Part shown: positions 9,802-20,939 of the stretch, in pieces | Layout: every line of letters begins with the position of its first letter | How positions within the stretch are numbered: position 1 is the first letter of the stretch | From: Acholoe squamosa | Lineage: Eukaryota; Annelida; Polychaeta; Phyllodocida; Polynoidae | Direction: 5' to 3' | Length of the DNA: 64,000 bases | NCBI GenBank assembly: GCA_949317995.1 | Contig: OX439046.1 | Coordinates: 75,454,786 to 75,518,785, forward strand | Position numbers and translations under genes: made by a program | Notes under the pieces: generated by a model | What the model saw: the letters and a program-made list of their open reading frames with translations, nothing else | Database searches by the model: none | What the model was told of the DNA's origin: nothing

Positions 9802-11336
9802 TTGTGAATCTCCGACTATTCGCCTTATAATAAAGAATTTTCGATTTTACCTTGACATACATACAATTGTGTGAGTGGATTTGAAGTAATAGGGAGTGCT
9901 TCAAATACAAATTTTGTGGTAGAGCTTTTTCAGTATGTACAACAGTTTTGCTTTTGGGTAAAAATTACATTTCCTTAACTCTAGGCGTATAACCGTAAAT
10001 TGTGCAACTTTCTGGTTTGGATGCCAAACAGACCTAAGTATGCCTGACTTACAACATGGCTTGAAGTTGCCTTATTCCTTCTATAAATTGGTGTATCTGC
10101 CTATACATTTTCAATTTTGGGGTTAAAAAATACAAATTTGTGTACAACATACAATTTTGGTGAATTGTATATAAATTTGCCATACAATTTTGGTACTACG
10201 TACAAATTAGTGTGTAATTATACAATTTCGCGTGTAATTGCGTTTAAGTGGCAAATTTAGTTTGCGAATATACAATTTCATGTGTAATTGCGTTCAAGTG
10301 GCAATTTCTAGTATGCAAATATACAATTTCGCATGTAATTGCGTTCAAATGACAAACTTAGTTTGCAAATATACAATTTCGCGTGTAATTGGTCGCACAT
10401 GATATTTTTAGTTTGCAAATATATAATTTCGTGTGCAAATTGGGTATAAACGTACAATCTAGTGTGCAAACATACAATTTAGTGTGCAAATTGGGTACAA
10501 ACATACAATCTAGTGTGCAAACATACAATTTAGTTTGCAAATTGGGTACAAACGTACAATCTAGTGTGCAAACAACAATTTAGTTTGCAAATTGGGTACA
10601 AACGTACAATCTAGTGTGTAAACATACAACTTAGTTTGCAAATTGGGTACAAACGTATAATTTCGGTATACAAAATACAATTTTTGGGATTTGAGACAAA
10701 TTTTTCCGAGGGCCGGAAAAACAAAGTACTTCATGTACAATAGGCTCGTTTGTCTCTGAGTTACTCTGTAATTTGCTATATGGGTGTATTAATTGGCAGT
10801 TTCGGCAGTGGCCTGCTGCTCTTAATTGACTTTTCCCTAGCCTTTTTGAGTATGTGTCCCTGAAAGAGATCATTTGGTGAGTATCTTAAGTAAACATTTT
10901 TTATGTCAACAATTTTTTTTCTCATCATCTTTTTTTTTTTTTTTTTTTCAAATAATTTTTCTAACAATTTCTTGGTTACCTAAAGTGTGTTACTTTAAGT
11001 AAACCTTGGTATAGTATACAAGTGCTAATGGGTACAAAAACTGTCTTAGTTATCTACCTTGCATTCATGTATATTAATGTTAGATTTGTACAATTTACAA
11101 TTTGCAATTTGCAATTTGCGTGTGTATGCACGCATTAATCATCGATTTTTGTGAGAATACCATAGATTTTCATATTATACATCAACAAGTGGCTGTGTAT
11201 ATAGTTTTTTTCTAAATCAATTTTCTTTTTTCAATACTTTGATAATTTCATTGACAGTGGAGGTGTGTCATGTGTGAGATGTGTCATCTCAGCATCTCCT
11301 GGTGGTGGACTGGAGGCAGTCTAGGCTGTGGGCAGT
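9802..11336. other. Long 3' untranslated part of the env-gypsy element
   Basis: About 1.5 kb between env and the polypurine tract. It has no plausible gene. It contains the tandem repeats annotated separately, poly-T tracts near 10916-10950, and many copies of the short motif TACAATTT. Confidence 0.6.
10205..10662. repeat. Two families of about 50-bp tandem repeats in the env-gypsy 3' region
   Basis: From about 10205 to 10430, four imperfect units contain TACAATTTCGCGTGTAATTG and AGTTTGCAAA. From about 10440 to 10662, at least four better-kept 51-base units contain GTACAATCTAGTGTGCAAAC and TTGCAAATTGGGTACAAAC. The two share the TACAATTT and GTTTGCAAAT blocks, so the second probably arose from the first. 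Open frames through the repeat are not genes. Confidence 0.9.
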
Positions 11337-13841
11337 CTAGGCTGTTTCCACAGTCACCGGGGAGGGCTGGTGGTTTAGAAAATTAGTAATAGTCTGCATG
11401 TTTGACCTTGTGGTCTCCTCCTGGTGTTCGTCAATAATTATATCTGTTGTATTTTCCAGTGCTGTCATGGTCACCGGGCTGGTGCCACAATCATTTTGGA
11501 GAATCATGGAGTAGTACAGTCCTTTGTTCTTAAGGGCTGGTATGGTGCTGAACCTAGTGTGCCAAGGTAAGTGTATCACCTGAGGGAGGTGATAAGCAAA
11601 TTCTCCTCTCTGTGTTGTTATAACTGCTGGTCCATTCCAGGTAAATATAGCCTTAGGTAGTGGGAAGGTTTTAACCACTATTTCCTTATAGGTCGGGGCA
11701 GCTGCTGATTTAATCTCATCAAATTCATGTGGTATTGGCCTCAAGGGTAGCGCGAAGTTTGAGTCTCCACAATATATTTTAAAATATATTGTGGGATTTG
11801 TGCGCTTGGCCACATTTTTCTTGCCACAGTGTGTCTGTGCAAATTTCTTAAGGTACTTCATTATTCTGTAGGCTGAGTAGATGGTCAGGGTGAATAATAT
11901 AGCAATTATCAGGGTGTGGGTTTCCTGAATTGTGAGGAAAGGGGTGTGGGTTTCCTCTGTAGGGGTAAATTTGGTAGGATTCTTATCTGGGAGCAATTTG
12001 TGTAGGGGCAGCTGGGTGACTAGTCTAAATGCTTTGGCTGTAGGCAGGTAGGCTACAGTCCCTCCTAGTCTGTACAGTTTGAGTAGTATGTATACTATAA
12101 AAATGTGAGCTGATATCCCTAGGATGAGTCCTAAGCTTTGGAAGATTGGATGCTCTGTAACTCGACGTAGGTGCGATTCTACGTAGCGTGTTTCCATTGC
12201 CTTATCAAGGTTGGAGGCATCTTTTAATAATGTTTTGGCAAAGGGCTCTAGATTTAGTTGAGTAATATCATCCATGATTGGATTTTCCTGTAGTTTGTCT
12301 AAGGTTCTAGAAAGGTTTACTACTGGGAAATTTGGAAGATTCTCTCTTTCATCTGGTTTGGTTTCAGAAATTTGGTTAAGTGCTGCCATGAATGGTAAAT
12401 TAATTGTCTTCAGAATGTAATGAAATGATAAGGTTGAGTTACAGGGCAACCTTGTGTTTAGAAGAGAAAATTCTCCTACACTGATTGTGCACCCACAGGG
12501 TACGCCTATGATTGAGTAGGACTGGGCTCTTCGAGTTTCAGACGTTTTACCATGGCAGTTGATAGAGTAATGGGGTTCATTAGTAGTGACCAGATACTCA
12601 TCTTCAGGAATGGAAATAGCATGGGTGGTAGGTGCTTGCAGTGGTGAAACTGTAAACTTGCAATGTTCCTTAATCTGTTGAGCCTGGTTAGTGAAAATGG
12701 CTACAGGGCATGTAGGCCTGTGTTTATGAATTCTACCATTTACATCTCTGCATACCTTTACTGTAGTACCTTCACATGCCTGCATATCAGCTGAGTCCAA
12801 TTCGATGAATAATGATTCGTCGTAAAATACTGCTAGAAACTCAGTTGTGGTTTGCAATCTGGTGACTCCTCTGGTGGGGGTCTCCTGTGTGTCTATAGGC
12901 ATGGGTGATGTAATCATTTGGTACAGTTTGAAGGTAGAGGTAGTAGATTGAATTATAATGTCCAGATGAATATATATATGGTGAGCTGAGTAAGTGTATG
13001 AGGTCAGCTTCTGTGAATAATAGAAATCTAAGTCATTAATTGCGACTTGTGCTCCAAGGTGTGTAATCCTAAGTTTGTTATTAATGTCAATTAAGTATCT
13101 AGCAAGGTCTGAGGGTGGTACTATATCAGGGGTCAGGATTCCTGATGATAGCATCCTCAGGGCTGCATTTGTTCTTTGCAGTGATTGAACTGTATTCGTT
13201 CTTGCTGCTATGATGATTAATGCATCATTTAGTACTTGCATTTTTTCCCTTTGAGTTTTCTCGTGCCTTGAATATGAGTCGAGAGACCTGGACATGTTGG
13301 ACGCCCATAGGTTAACGGTGTCACCTATGTTCTTAAGCTGTCCCATGACTTGGTTTACATCTTCTACTGTGGCTAGACCTAGCACACCGCAAAACAGGGG
13401 TGCTAGAAAACCCAGTATGGCCTCTCTTTTGGCCTTGTCCAATGTGTTTATGGGGTTGGATAAGAACAATTTGATGGAGGCTAATTTTTCATTTATCTCC
13501 TTGTCTGCAATTTCCAGCAAGGTGTCAAGCTCCTTGACTTGTTGGATAATTTGACCAGAGGTATGATCTTGTAGAGTAGGAGTGGTCAATTGGAGTATTC
13601 TATCCCTTATGGATCCTTGGGTAACGGGGGCCCGAGGTATCTTGTAGGGGATAGCTAACAACAGTGTTGTGGTTGTATGACCATTGACCAATGGTTGAGG
13701 GCTAGGTTTGAATACTACTCCTATGTTTTGTCTCACCACAGGTGTATAACCTGCAGTAAGTGGTTCTATAATATATAATAACAGCATAGTTAGCAGTATG
13801 GGTGCAACTCTCAGTCTTCCCATGGTGCTTGTGTAAAGCAA
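11337..13841 (-). CDS. env: Envelope-like glycoprotein of the gypsy element
   Basis: An 834-residue open frame. Residues about 10-30 are a signal peptide (ILLTMLLLYIIEPLTAG). Around residues 135-175 an Ala/Gly/Leu-rich stretch (AILGFLAPLFCGVLGLATVE) followed by a heptad-like region resembles the fusion-peptide segment of baculovirus F / errantivirus-type Env proteins. A Cys-rich central part (residues about 350-470) carries several N-x-S/T sites. A transmembrane helix (LGLILGISAHIFIVYILLKL) is near residue 570, and a second hydrophobic helix (TLIIAILFTLTIYSAYRIM) lies about 75 residues later, followed by a long tail. It would mediate membrane fusion if expressed. No frame breaks are visible, in contrast to gag and pol. 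Class placement is inferred. Confidence 0.8.
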   Translation of the reverse strand: MLYTSTMGRLRVAPILLTMLLLYIIEPLTAGYTPVVRQNIGVVFKPSPQPLVNGHTTTTLLLAIPYKIPRAPVTQGSIRDRILQLTTPTLQDHTSGQIIQQVKELDTLLEIADKEINEKLASIKLFLSNPINTLDKAKREAILGFLAPLFCGVLGLATVEDVNQVMGQLKNIGDTVNLWASNMSRSLDSYSRHEKTQREKMQVLNDALIIIAARTNTVQSLQRTNAALRMLSSGILTPDIVPPSDLARYLIDINNKLRITHLGAQVAINDLDFYYSQKLTSYTYSAHHIYIHLDIIIQSTTSTFKLYQMITSPMPIDTQETPTRGVTRLQTTTEFLAVFYDESLFIELDSADMQACEGTTVKVCRDVNGRIHKHRPTCPVAIFTNQAQQIKEHCKFTVSPLQAPTTHAISIPEDEYLVTTNEPHYSINCHGKTSETRRAQSYSIIGVPCGCTISVGEFSLLNTRLPCNSTLSFHYILKTINLPFMAALNQISETKPDERENLPNFPVVNLSRTLDKLQENPIMDDITQLNLEPFAKTLLKDASNLDKAMETRYVESHLRRVTEHPIFQSLGLILGISAHIFIVYILLKLYRLGGTVAYLPTAKAFRLVTQLPLHKLLPDKNPTKFTPTEETHTPFLTIQETHTLIIAILFTLTIYSAYRIMKYLKKFAQTHCGKKNVAKRTNPTIYFKIYCGDSNFALPLRPIPHEFDEIKSAAAPTYKEIVVKTFPLPKAIFTWNGPAVITTQRGEFAYHLPQVIHLPWHTRFSTIPALKNKGLYYSMILQNDCGTSPVTMTALENTTDIIIDEHQEETTRSNMQTITNFLNHQPSPVTVETA

Positions 13842-14646
13842 GTTTGCTGTTTAAAGTCTTGTCAAATTTGTAGTAATTTGGTGCTGGTAAAGTCTAAGTA
13901 TGGTGTAACACTTTAAATGAAGTGGTTCAAACTGTACCTTTGCAAGATTGAGCTGTCTTGGCAATATGTCTGGTGAGTCTATAGAGATTGACCAGTAAAT
14001 GGTAAGATCAGGTTGAAGGTGAAGTAGGTGTGTTCTTTATCCTAGTGCAGTCTCTCCTAATGGAGAAGTGGGCTGGCTAATTCCCAAGTGGGGTCCTGTA
14101 GACTTGTGTTCCAGACTGCAGCTGGATGAAGACTGATGGTGGGCTATGGTCCACAGTGCTTCTTATGTAGCCTACCCTACCCACATCCATTGTGGGCATG
14201 GTATTGTTTCTCTGGAGTCAGTGCACCTAATCTCCAGTGTCTGCAACTGTGGGGGTCTATTGTGTAATCTGTGTACTGGTAATTAGCTCCTCCTGTCATC
14301 CAGGACAGCCATTCATGACCGTCTAGACAGTTGTCTGAGGGTAGCTTATAAGGTCAATTGATCTCTATAGACTGCTATGTTGGCATAGCACGCTCTTTCA
14401 TGTGGGGATTAGGCTTTAGACACTCCATTGTGTTACCCTTACTCTTCTTAGACTTCATGTCTGCTTTACTTGCAGGGTCCCAGTCTTTGACCATTCAGTG
14501 GCAATAACCTACTGATATGTTTACAAATTTGATTGGCTTTATACATATAAGTAATTCATTATCAGTCACACATGCCTATGTGTGGATGAAGAGAATTTGT
14601 AATAAATTTTGAAAATCTTATGTTCTTTAGGTATCTCAATCTGTTT
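13842..14646. other. Spacer between pol and env of the gypsy element
   Basis: About 800 bases without a supported gene. By analogy with other env-carrying gypsy elements this could hold the splice acceptor for the env message; no specific site is claimed. Confidence 0.5.
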
Positions 14647-15783
14647 TTAATTTCTTGAAACTGCACCACATTTAGATGTTTTTCTTAGTATGTGGTGTGC
14701 AGGCCTAGGCTTGATAGGGCCTATACCTGTGGTTTCTCTTGTAAGGGTGATATCATTTTTGTTCCTTACAATTTTGTTGTAGTATTTGGCTTCATGTGGA
14801 ATAAGCCTGTGTGCAAATTCATTGTTGCTGACAGCCACAACCTTTTTCAGTCTGTCTATGTGCACAGGTCTGGCTACCAATAGATTGGTGTCCAAGTTTT
14901 TGAGTTTGGCACTTGTCAAACTAGGTCTATCTACTACAACATATGGTCCCATAAAAAGGGGTTGAAGCTTCTTACACTCTGTGTTGGTCAGGATTCTTGG
15001 TATGTTTAGGTACACCATGTCGGTGACCTTGATTTCCTGTGGTGTAAGTTTCTTATCATATCTATCCTTTCTTTCCTTTTGTAGCTTGGCGACCCTTTCT
15101 ATAGCTTTCGTCCTAGAGGTATCTTGATTTGTTATCATGTTAGCTACATGGTCTGCTACGGTGGATATGTCTTCCTGTATTCCCAGCCCTAAGTCCATTG
15201 GGGTGGCTGGGTTTCTTCCATGGAGTAGGAAGAAAGGGGTGAATCCTGTGGTTTGGGATTCTGTGTTATTTAATGCAAAGGTTATGGGTTCAATAAATGA
15301 ATCCCAATTGTTTTGGTGCTTTGAGCAGAATGCTCTGAGTGCTGTGCCAATGCTAGCATTGAATCTCTCTACAAGCCCATTTGATTGTGGCCTGTATGGT
15401 GAGGAGAATTTATGTTTGATCTTGAGGTGTTTAGTTAACTTTGTGAACTTTGCACCTGTATAACATGTTCCATTGTCTGTTTGAAGAGTGGCTGGTGTTC
15501 CATGATGACAAATTATGTTCTTGTAGAACTCTGCTGCTGTTGTTTCGGCTTTTAAGTCAGTAGTAGCCCAAGCTGTTGCATATCTGGTAGCATAATCTAT
15601 GCAGACTTGTATATGTTTGTTTCCCCTGGCAGTTGTGCATCGAGGTTTAGAAACTTCATTGGTGAAGCCATGTACTCTCTCACTGTCATTGGTGTTTTGT
15701 GTGAGTGTACTTGCCTTTTTGCTGTGAGGCATGTGTGGCAGGTGGAAACATATTTTGTTGTGTCTGCTAGCATAGACTTCCAA
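14647..15783 (-). pseudogene. pol: Gypsy integrase: catalytic core and GPY/F C-terminal part
   Basis: The frame contains KHIQVCIDYATRYATAWAT, then TLQTDNGTCYTGAKF with the second catalytic Asp, then SPYRPQSNGLVERFNASIG with the catalytic Glu, i.e. the rve D,D-35-E core. The C-terminal part has LFMGPYVVVDRPS, a GPY/F module. The first part of this frame (before about residue 50) is out of register: the domain continues from the zinc-binding frame ending at 15597, with a frameshift near 15640. It joins viral DNA to host DNA in the intact family. This copy is inactive because of the frameshift. Confidence 0.88.
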
Positions 15784-16379
15784 TATACCCTAGGTCGGAG
15801 TGCTGACAGCATCCTACTGGAACCAAGATGGCCGCCGGTAGGTGAGTCATGGAAATACTGTAGTGTACTTGTTACCCATTGCTGTGGTATAACAATTTGA
15901 AGTGGTACAGTATTGGTTTTTCTCCAATTTATGGGGCATATATGGACTAATGTACCATTTACCAAGGTGTATGTCTGGCCTTGGTTGACGATTCTATTTC
16001 CTTGTGCTTTTGGTGCAGGCAAGGTCCCATCCTCAAGATAATGTATGAGGGGCAATAGTTCCTTGTCCTTCCTTTGTTCCAAGCCAAGGTTTGTACCTGA
16101 GATGGATGTGTCGGGAATCTGATCCAGTAATTGATTTATATCTAGCACATGTTGTTTTATTCTGTCTCTTTCTTTTTCTTTTTCATCGACTATTGGCCTA
16201 TCTTGTGCCTTTTGTTGGGGTGTGTCACTCTTGTTTTGGTGTGTAGGCTCCTTTGGAGGGCCTATTCTCGCCTTGATGGGAGTGGCAACCTTTTTCTTTA
16301 AAGGCACAATTTGCTTTTTTGTCATTCTTCTGTCTCTCAGAGTTCTTTGATTTATTTGGTGCAGTGTCTTTTGTGACAT
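15597..16379 (-). pseudogene. pol: Gypsy pol linker and integrase zinc-binding domain
   Basis: The N-terminal 90 residues are Lys- and Gln-rich and low in complexity. Residues about 175-215 form the integrase HHCC domain: FHDSPTGGHLGSSRMLSALR and then STCHTCLTAK. The end of the frame, LNLDAQLPG, carries the first catalytic Asp of the core, after which the frame is lost near 15640 and the core continues in the frame 14647-15783. This and the RT frame are separated by an acidic linker (16352-16717, about 121 residues, with DSDDEDSEDT) in yet another frame. Confidence 0.82.
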
Positions 16380-16717
16380 TTTTCCTGGCAGGTGGGGTTT
16401 TGGTGGGTTTGTTTCCTGTGACCTTTTTCTCTAGTCTTTGAGCGTGTGGTCATAGGACACAAATGGTTTGGTGTTTCCTCTCCCTGCATTGATTCAAAGA
16501 ATCTGACTGATTTGGAAGTTGCTTGAGCAATAGCATATAATGTGTCTTCTGAATCTTCATCATCTGAGTCAGGTGGGGTGAAGGGTGGCTCCTTAGGAGT
16601 TGCCTTCAGCATCTGATTGAGTGATGAGAACTCAATAGGCTCGAAGTCATTATCTGGAAAGAGTTGTGAGTATTCTCTCTCACAATGGCAAAACACATAG
16701 TGTGTAGATTGCTTCAA
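16352..16717 (-). CDS. Acidic linker frame between RNase H and integrase of the gypsy pol
   Basis: Short frame containing an acidic run (PPDSDDEDSEDTLYA) and a basic end (MTTRSKTREKGHRKQ). It overlaps the end of the RT/RNase H frame by a few bases and the next frame by 28 bases. It has no recognisable domain; it is most likely the connector region of pol, separated from its neighbours by indels. Confidence 0.45.
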   Translation of the reverse strand: MKQSTHYVFCHCEREYSQLFPDNDFEPIEFSSLNQMLKATPKEPPFTPPDSDDEDSEDTLYAIAQATSKSVRFFESMQGEETPNHLCPMTTRSKTREKGHRKQTHQNPTCQEKCHKRHCTK

Positions 16718-18130
16718 GATACCCCTAATGGGTGTCTCTGGCCTTTCAATGGTGTTGGGTGGATCATCCCTTTTGAATGGTATTTCTTTGTTACTTTTGC
16801 AAACTTGGTTCTACTGGCTGCTCTAACTCTCCTTGGTGGGGGTGGAGGGTTAGTCATGGGTCCAGAATCTGGGTATTCTCTTCTAGACATAGCATCTGGT
16901 GGTGTGTTATCATCACCTTTCACGTGTTGGATGGTGAATGAAAATTGCTGTATGTCTAGAGCCCATCTGGCCCATCTATGTGTGAGTCCTGTATTGGTTA
17001 ATAGTGGGATTAGGGCTGCATGGTCTGTGTATAATTGGAAGTGTCTAGTTTCTAGATAGTGTCTGAAGTGTAATACTCCATACACTACTCCCAGTAGTTC
17101 TCTCTCTGTGGTATTGTAATTTCTCTCATGTTTGGAGAGGGTTCTACCTGCATAGGCTACTGGTCTGAGCACTCCTTCATTATCTCTCTGTGAGAGCACA
17201 GCTCCTAAACTTACATTGGAAGCATCAGTTGCCAAACTGAACTCTTTCTCATAGTTTGGATATCTGAGAAGAGCATTGGTACAGAGGGCATGCTTTAATG
17301 TTTTGAAAGCATTGTCTGCATCCTCTGTCCAGACAAATGCTTTGAGATGTGTCTGTAGATCATACAATGGTCTAGCAATTTGGGCATAACCTTTGATAAA
17401 CTTTTTGAAGTATTGGCATAGGCCTGTGAAGAATCTGACATTTTTGACTGATTTTGGTGTTGGGAAGGTTTTGATGGATTCCACCTTTGTGGGAGATGGT
17501 TGCAGTCCCATGGGTGTGACTCTCATCCCCAAGAAGTCTATTCTGTCTATGAAGTATTCAGATTTTGATTTCTTCAATTTGAGTTTACCAACTCTTAAGC
17601 TGTTGAAAACATCTTCCAGGTCATGGAAGTGTTGTTCTATTGATGGTGATAATACTAATATGTCATCTAGGTATGGTAGGGCACATTTGTATTTGAGTTT
17701 GTTCAGAATCAATGTGACTAGATGGCAAAACCCTGCCGGGGCGGTCGCTAGTCCCATCGGCATCCTTTGGTAGACATATTTTTTGTCATTTGCTATGAAT
17801 GCGGTTTTATGCTGGTCCTCCTCTCTTATAGGAATTTGAAAAAATCCCTGTTGGGCATCCAGCTTACTGAATACTCTTGGTCTGAGTGACCCTATCATGT
17901 CTAGAGTGTCATCGGCCCGGGGTGTAGATAAGGCTTGATTTATCGTATGACGAAAATCTGTGATGAGCCTATGGCCTCCCGATGATTTTTGTACTATAAA
18001 GTATCTGGAAGCCCAGGGGCCCTCAGCACATTCTCTCAGAATGCCCTGTTGTACTAGCCTTTCACATTTTTCCCCTATTGCGGCCTGTTGATTTTTGATT
18101 TCCTCAGTTGGATATGGAATCTCTTTTGGA
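16714..18130 (-). pseudogene. pol: Gypsy reverse transcriptase and RNase H
   Basis: Open without a stop from about 18130; the first Met is at 17898, but RT similarity begins earlier (CERLVQQGILRECAEGPWAS, FIVQKSSGGHRLITDFR). The palm motifs are FSKLDAQQGFFQIPI with the first Asp and ALPYLDDILVLS, the YxDD box. RNase H follows with LATDASNVSLGAVLSQ, TERELLGVVYGVLHF, YTDHAALIPL and a DDNTPPDAMSR box. Its length is as expected. The upstream edge joins abruptly to the truncated protease frame, indicating a deletion. The enzyme domains themselves look intact. Confidence 0.92.
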
Positions 18131-18419
18131 GATCCATGAGGAATGATTGTCTGACACAGGTGATAGTAGCGCCTGTATCAACCAAACATTGTACATCTGA
18201 AACATCATACAGATTTGCATTGATACAGCCATTTTGAAGAAGTACAATAGAAAGCTTGGTACTCTCACCTGTATCCTTTGATGATGAATCTGGTGGGGTG
18301 ATGTGTATAACTGATGGACGTCTCTGTCTGTTAGATGGTAGATTGGCACTAGCAATTGTCTCTGGTTGGATCTTTGTTAATCCTGATTGATTGTTTGTAT
18401 TTGGGGTGTCACAGTGCAC
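18075..18419 (-). pseudogene. pol: Gypsy retropepsin-type protease, truncated
   Basis: The frame contains DVSDVQCLVDTGATITCVRQ with the catalytic DTGA, but ends about 30 residues later, overlapping the RT frame at about 18075-18130. A full retropepsin needs about 100 residues with the flap and the second half, which are missing. Hence a deletion with frame change joined the protease start to RT. It lies in a different frame from gag, as expected for frameshift expression. Confidence 0.8.
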
Positions 18420-18727
18420 TGGCCCATCGGCACTGTGACATCCTAGTTTTCCTGGTTCTGTGGGGCGGTTGCGATGCTTGCCACCAGGAGCTTGGAGATT
18501 TGATCCATCACGTGAGATGGTATTTGGGGGTTACTGTGTTGGTTCCCCTGGTAACCTCTTGTGTCGGGCTTGTAATCCTCCTGATGTGAGTTGGAACCCT
18601 GGTTATATTGACCAGAGTTGCTGTATTGACCAGAGTTGTTGGAACCCTGGTTATTGTAGGATCCAGAGTTGTTGTAGGATCCACTGTTGTAGTTCCTATG
18701 TGGACTGTGGCTTCTGCTGTTGGATCC

Positions 18728-20047
18728 TCAATTATAGGATCCAGAGTTGTTGGAACCCTGGCTGCTGTTGTAGGAACCATTGTTGTTGTAGGATCCAGAG
18801 TTGTAGTTCCTATGTGGACTATGGCTCCTACTGTTGGATCCTTGGTTATTATAGGATCTGCCATTACTTGGGGTTCTGTCTCTCCTATCACTGTATGAAG
18901 AGTTACCATTGTTGGAGTTGGAAGAGCTGTTGTCTTTTCGACTGTTGTGACCCCCCCCCCTGTTGTTGCTGTTACCCCCTCTACCTCTACTGGAGTGGTA
19001 GTTGGGGTCATAGTTATTTCCTCTATATCTACCGGTAGGGTCTTTGGATGCAGCCTTAGCTTCCTGTTGCCTTACATGGGCACTAGACATTAGGTTAACA
19101 TCTTCATCTGAACTAGTGGTGATTTCCTGGACCTTTTTCTTAGTGGGCTGTGGGTTAGACTCTGCATATAATGTTCTCCTAGATCTTTCTTGGGTCTCAA
19201 CCTCTAAGACTAGGTCTAGGGCTTGGTCAAAAGAGTCTATTTTCTTGTTTTCAAGAGCTACAGAGATCCAGGGCCTCATGCCTTGGGTGAATGCTTTGCT
19301 TAAGATTTCATCGCTTTGGCGTTGGGCATTACACACTTTCCTGAGATGGCATGCATAGTCTAGGACAGGTTCATCTATCTTTTGTGCATGGAGTGCAGTC
19401 CTGGAGATGATATTGTCTCGAGTAGCAAAATACTCTTTTAATTTATACACTACATTGGTCCATATCAACATATCAGGTGTGGCACTTTCCCTGAAGGATT
19501 CAAACCAAGCTAGTGCTTGTCCTTCAAGGTACTTGGGTAAATATGTAACCATGGTGTCACTGTCTGTTACTTTGTACTTATCCTTCAGATATTCTGGGAA
19601 TTTGTGATCAATGAATAATGCTGTTGACATGAGTGGTGATGGGTGTGAAAAAGTTTTGGGTTTTGTTACCTCATGTTGCCTGATCTTTCTGTCGTCATGT
19701 TGTTGTCTGTCTATGAGCTTGGTCACGTTGGACACCATAGAGATTACGATGTCATCCTTGGATCCAGAGGCAGATGGTGTGACAACAGGTGTGGTTGTGG
19801 GCGTGGGAGGCTGGGCTGATACCATCTTCATGAGATCTGCTATCTGTTGTTGTTGTCTATCCAGGGCCTTCTGCTGGGTGTCTATTGCCGCATTCCTCTC
19901 TGCCAATTGTTGGCTGAGGATCCTCTCCCTGTCCTCCTGCTGGGACTTGTTGGTCTCTAGGGCAGTAACTGCATCTTGGATGGCCTTCTCATAGGCCCTT
20001 ATCTTCTCAGCTGTCTGATTAGGTTGGGGGCCTTCATCGGTGTCCAT
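18728..20047 (-). pseudogene. gag: Gag polyprotein of the env-gypsy element
   Basis: From the Met at 20047 the frame has a coiled-coil-like Gln-rich segment (residues about 40-80), then the retrotransposon capsid domain: YLEGQALAWFESFRESATP, VYKLKEYFATRD. The C-terminal quarter is Ser/Asn/Gly/Arg-rich with repeats of NNSGSYN type and no CCHC zinc knuckle. A TGA at 18728 interrupts a frame that otherwise stays open for about 100 more codons with the same composition, so the stop is probably a mutation. Upstream, the frame is open without Met to about 20545, through a 7-residue tandem repeat. Confidence 0.85.
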
Positions 20048-20402
20048 GATGGAGGGTGTGGGAGATGTGTCTCTGGAGGAGTGGCTGTCAAAGGCCGGTG
20101 CTGGGCTGGAAGATCTAGATGAGGGTGTGGATCCACCCCCTGAGGCAGATCCTTCTGCCCCTGAGGTAGATAGCGTGAGTTGAGCGTCCTGTAGAGATCC
20201 CTGGGAAATGTTGGATCCCTGAGAACTGGTTGTTCCCTGAGTAGACAGGGTGGGTGGTGTGGGGTCTACTGAGTGTGGGTCTGTTGTATTGGAGGCTGAG
20301 TTGCCCCCTGTGGGTCTCCTAGATCTAGGTGGGAGGGAGACCTCTTCAACAGGTCCCTGACTGCGTAAGGTCTTTATGTGTTGTTCTGCCAGCTTGACTG
20401 AT

Positions 20403-20826
20403 AAGACCTTGATGTGTGGGGAGACCTCACTGACGTGTGGGGAGACCTCACTGACGTGTGGGGAGACCTCACTGACGTGTGGGGAGACCTCACTGACGTG
20501 TGGGGAGACCTCACTGACGTGTGGGGAGACCTCACTGACGTGTGGGAGACCTCACTGACGTGTGGGAGACCTCACTGACGTGTGGGAGACCTCACTGATG
20601 TGTGGGAGACCTAACTGATGTTTTGGGAGACCTCACTGACGTGTGGCAGACCTCACTGACGTGTGGGAGATCTCACTGACATGTGGGAGATCTCACTGTC
20701 GTGTGGGAGATCTCATTGATGTGTGGGAGATCTCATTGATGTGTGGGAGATCTCATTGATGTGTGGGAGATCTCATTGATGTGTGGGAGATCTCACTGGT
20801 ATGTGGGAGATCTCACTGGTGACCTT
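20403..20826. repeat. 20/21-bp minisatellite upstream of gag
   Basis: About 20 units. The first six (20417-20545) are 21 bases (GTGGGGAGACCTCACTGACGT). Later ones are 20 bases (GTGGGAGACCTCACTGACGT) and drift to GTGTGGGAGATCTCATTGAT. On the minus strand the 21-base units encode a perfect 7-residue repeat, SVRSPHT, in the gag frame; the 20-base units break the frame every third copy. Confidence 0.95.
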
Positions 20827-20939
20827 TTTGAACATGGTGTCAAGGTCACTGGGTGGGTGGAGTGGGGTTTACTGTGTGTATGATTGTTTTTAGTAATGTT
20901 GCCAGCTTAATTTCTACGAGAGCTTTGTGTAATTTGGGA

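Noticed and set aside
10358-10583. Regular 50-bp repeats resembling a CRISPR array
   Set aside because: Unit-to-unit continuity with no unique spacers, in a eukaryotic retroelement 3' region.
18508-19038. Thr-rich minus and Cys-rich plus ORFs over the gag C-terminus
   Set aside because: Shadows of the low-complexity Asn/Ser/Gly-rich gag tail.
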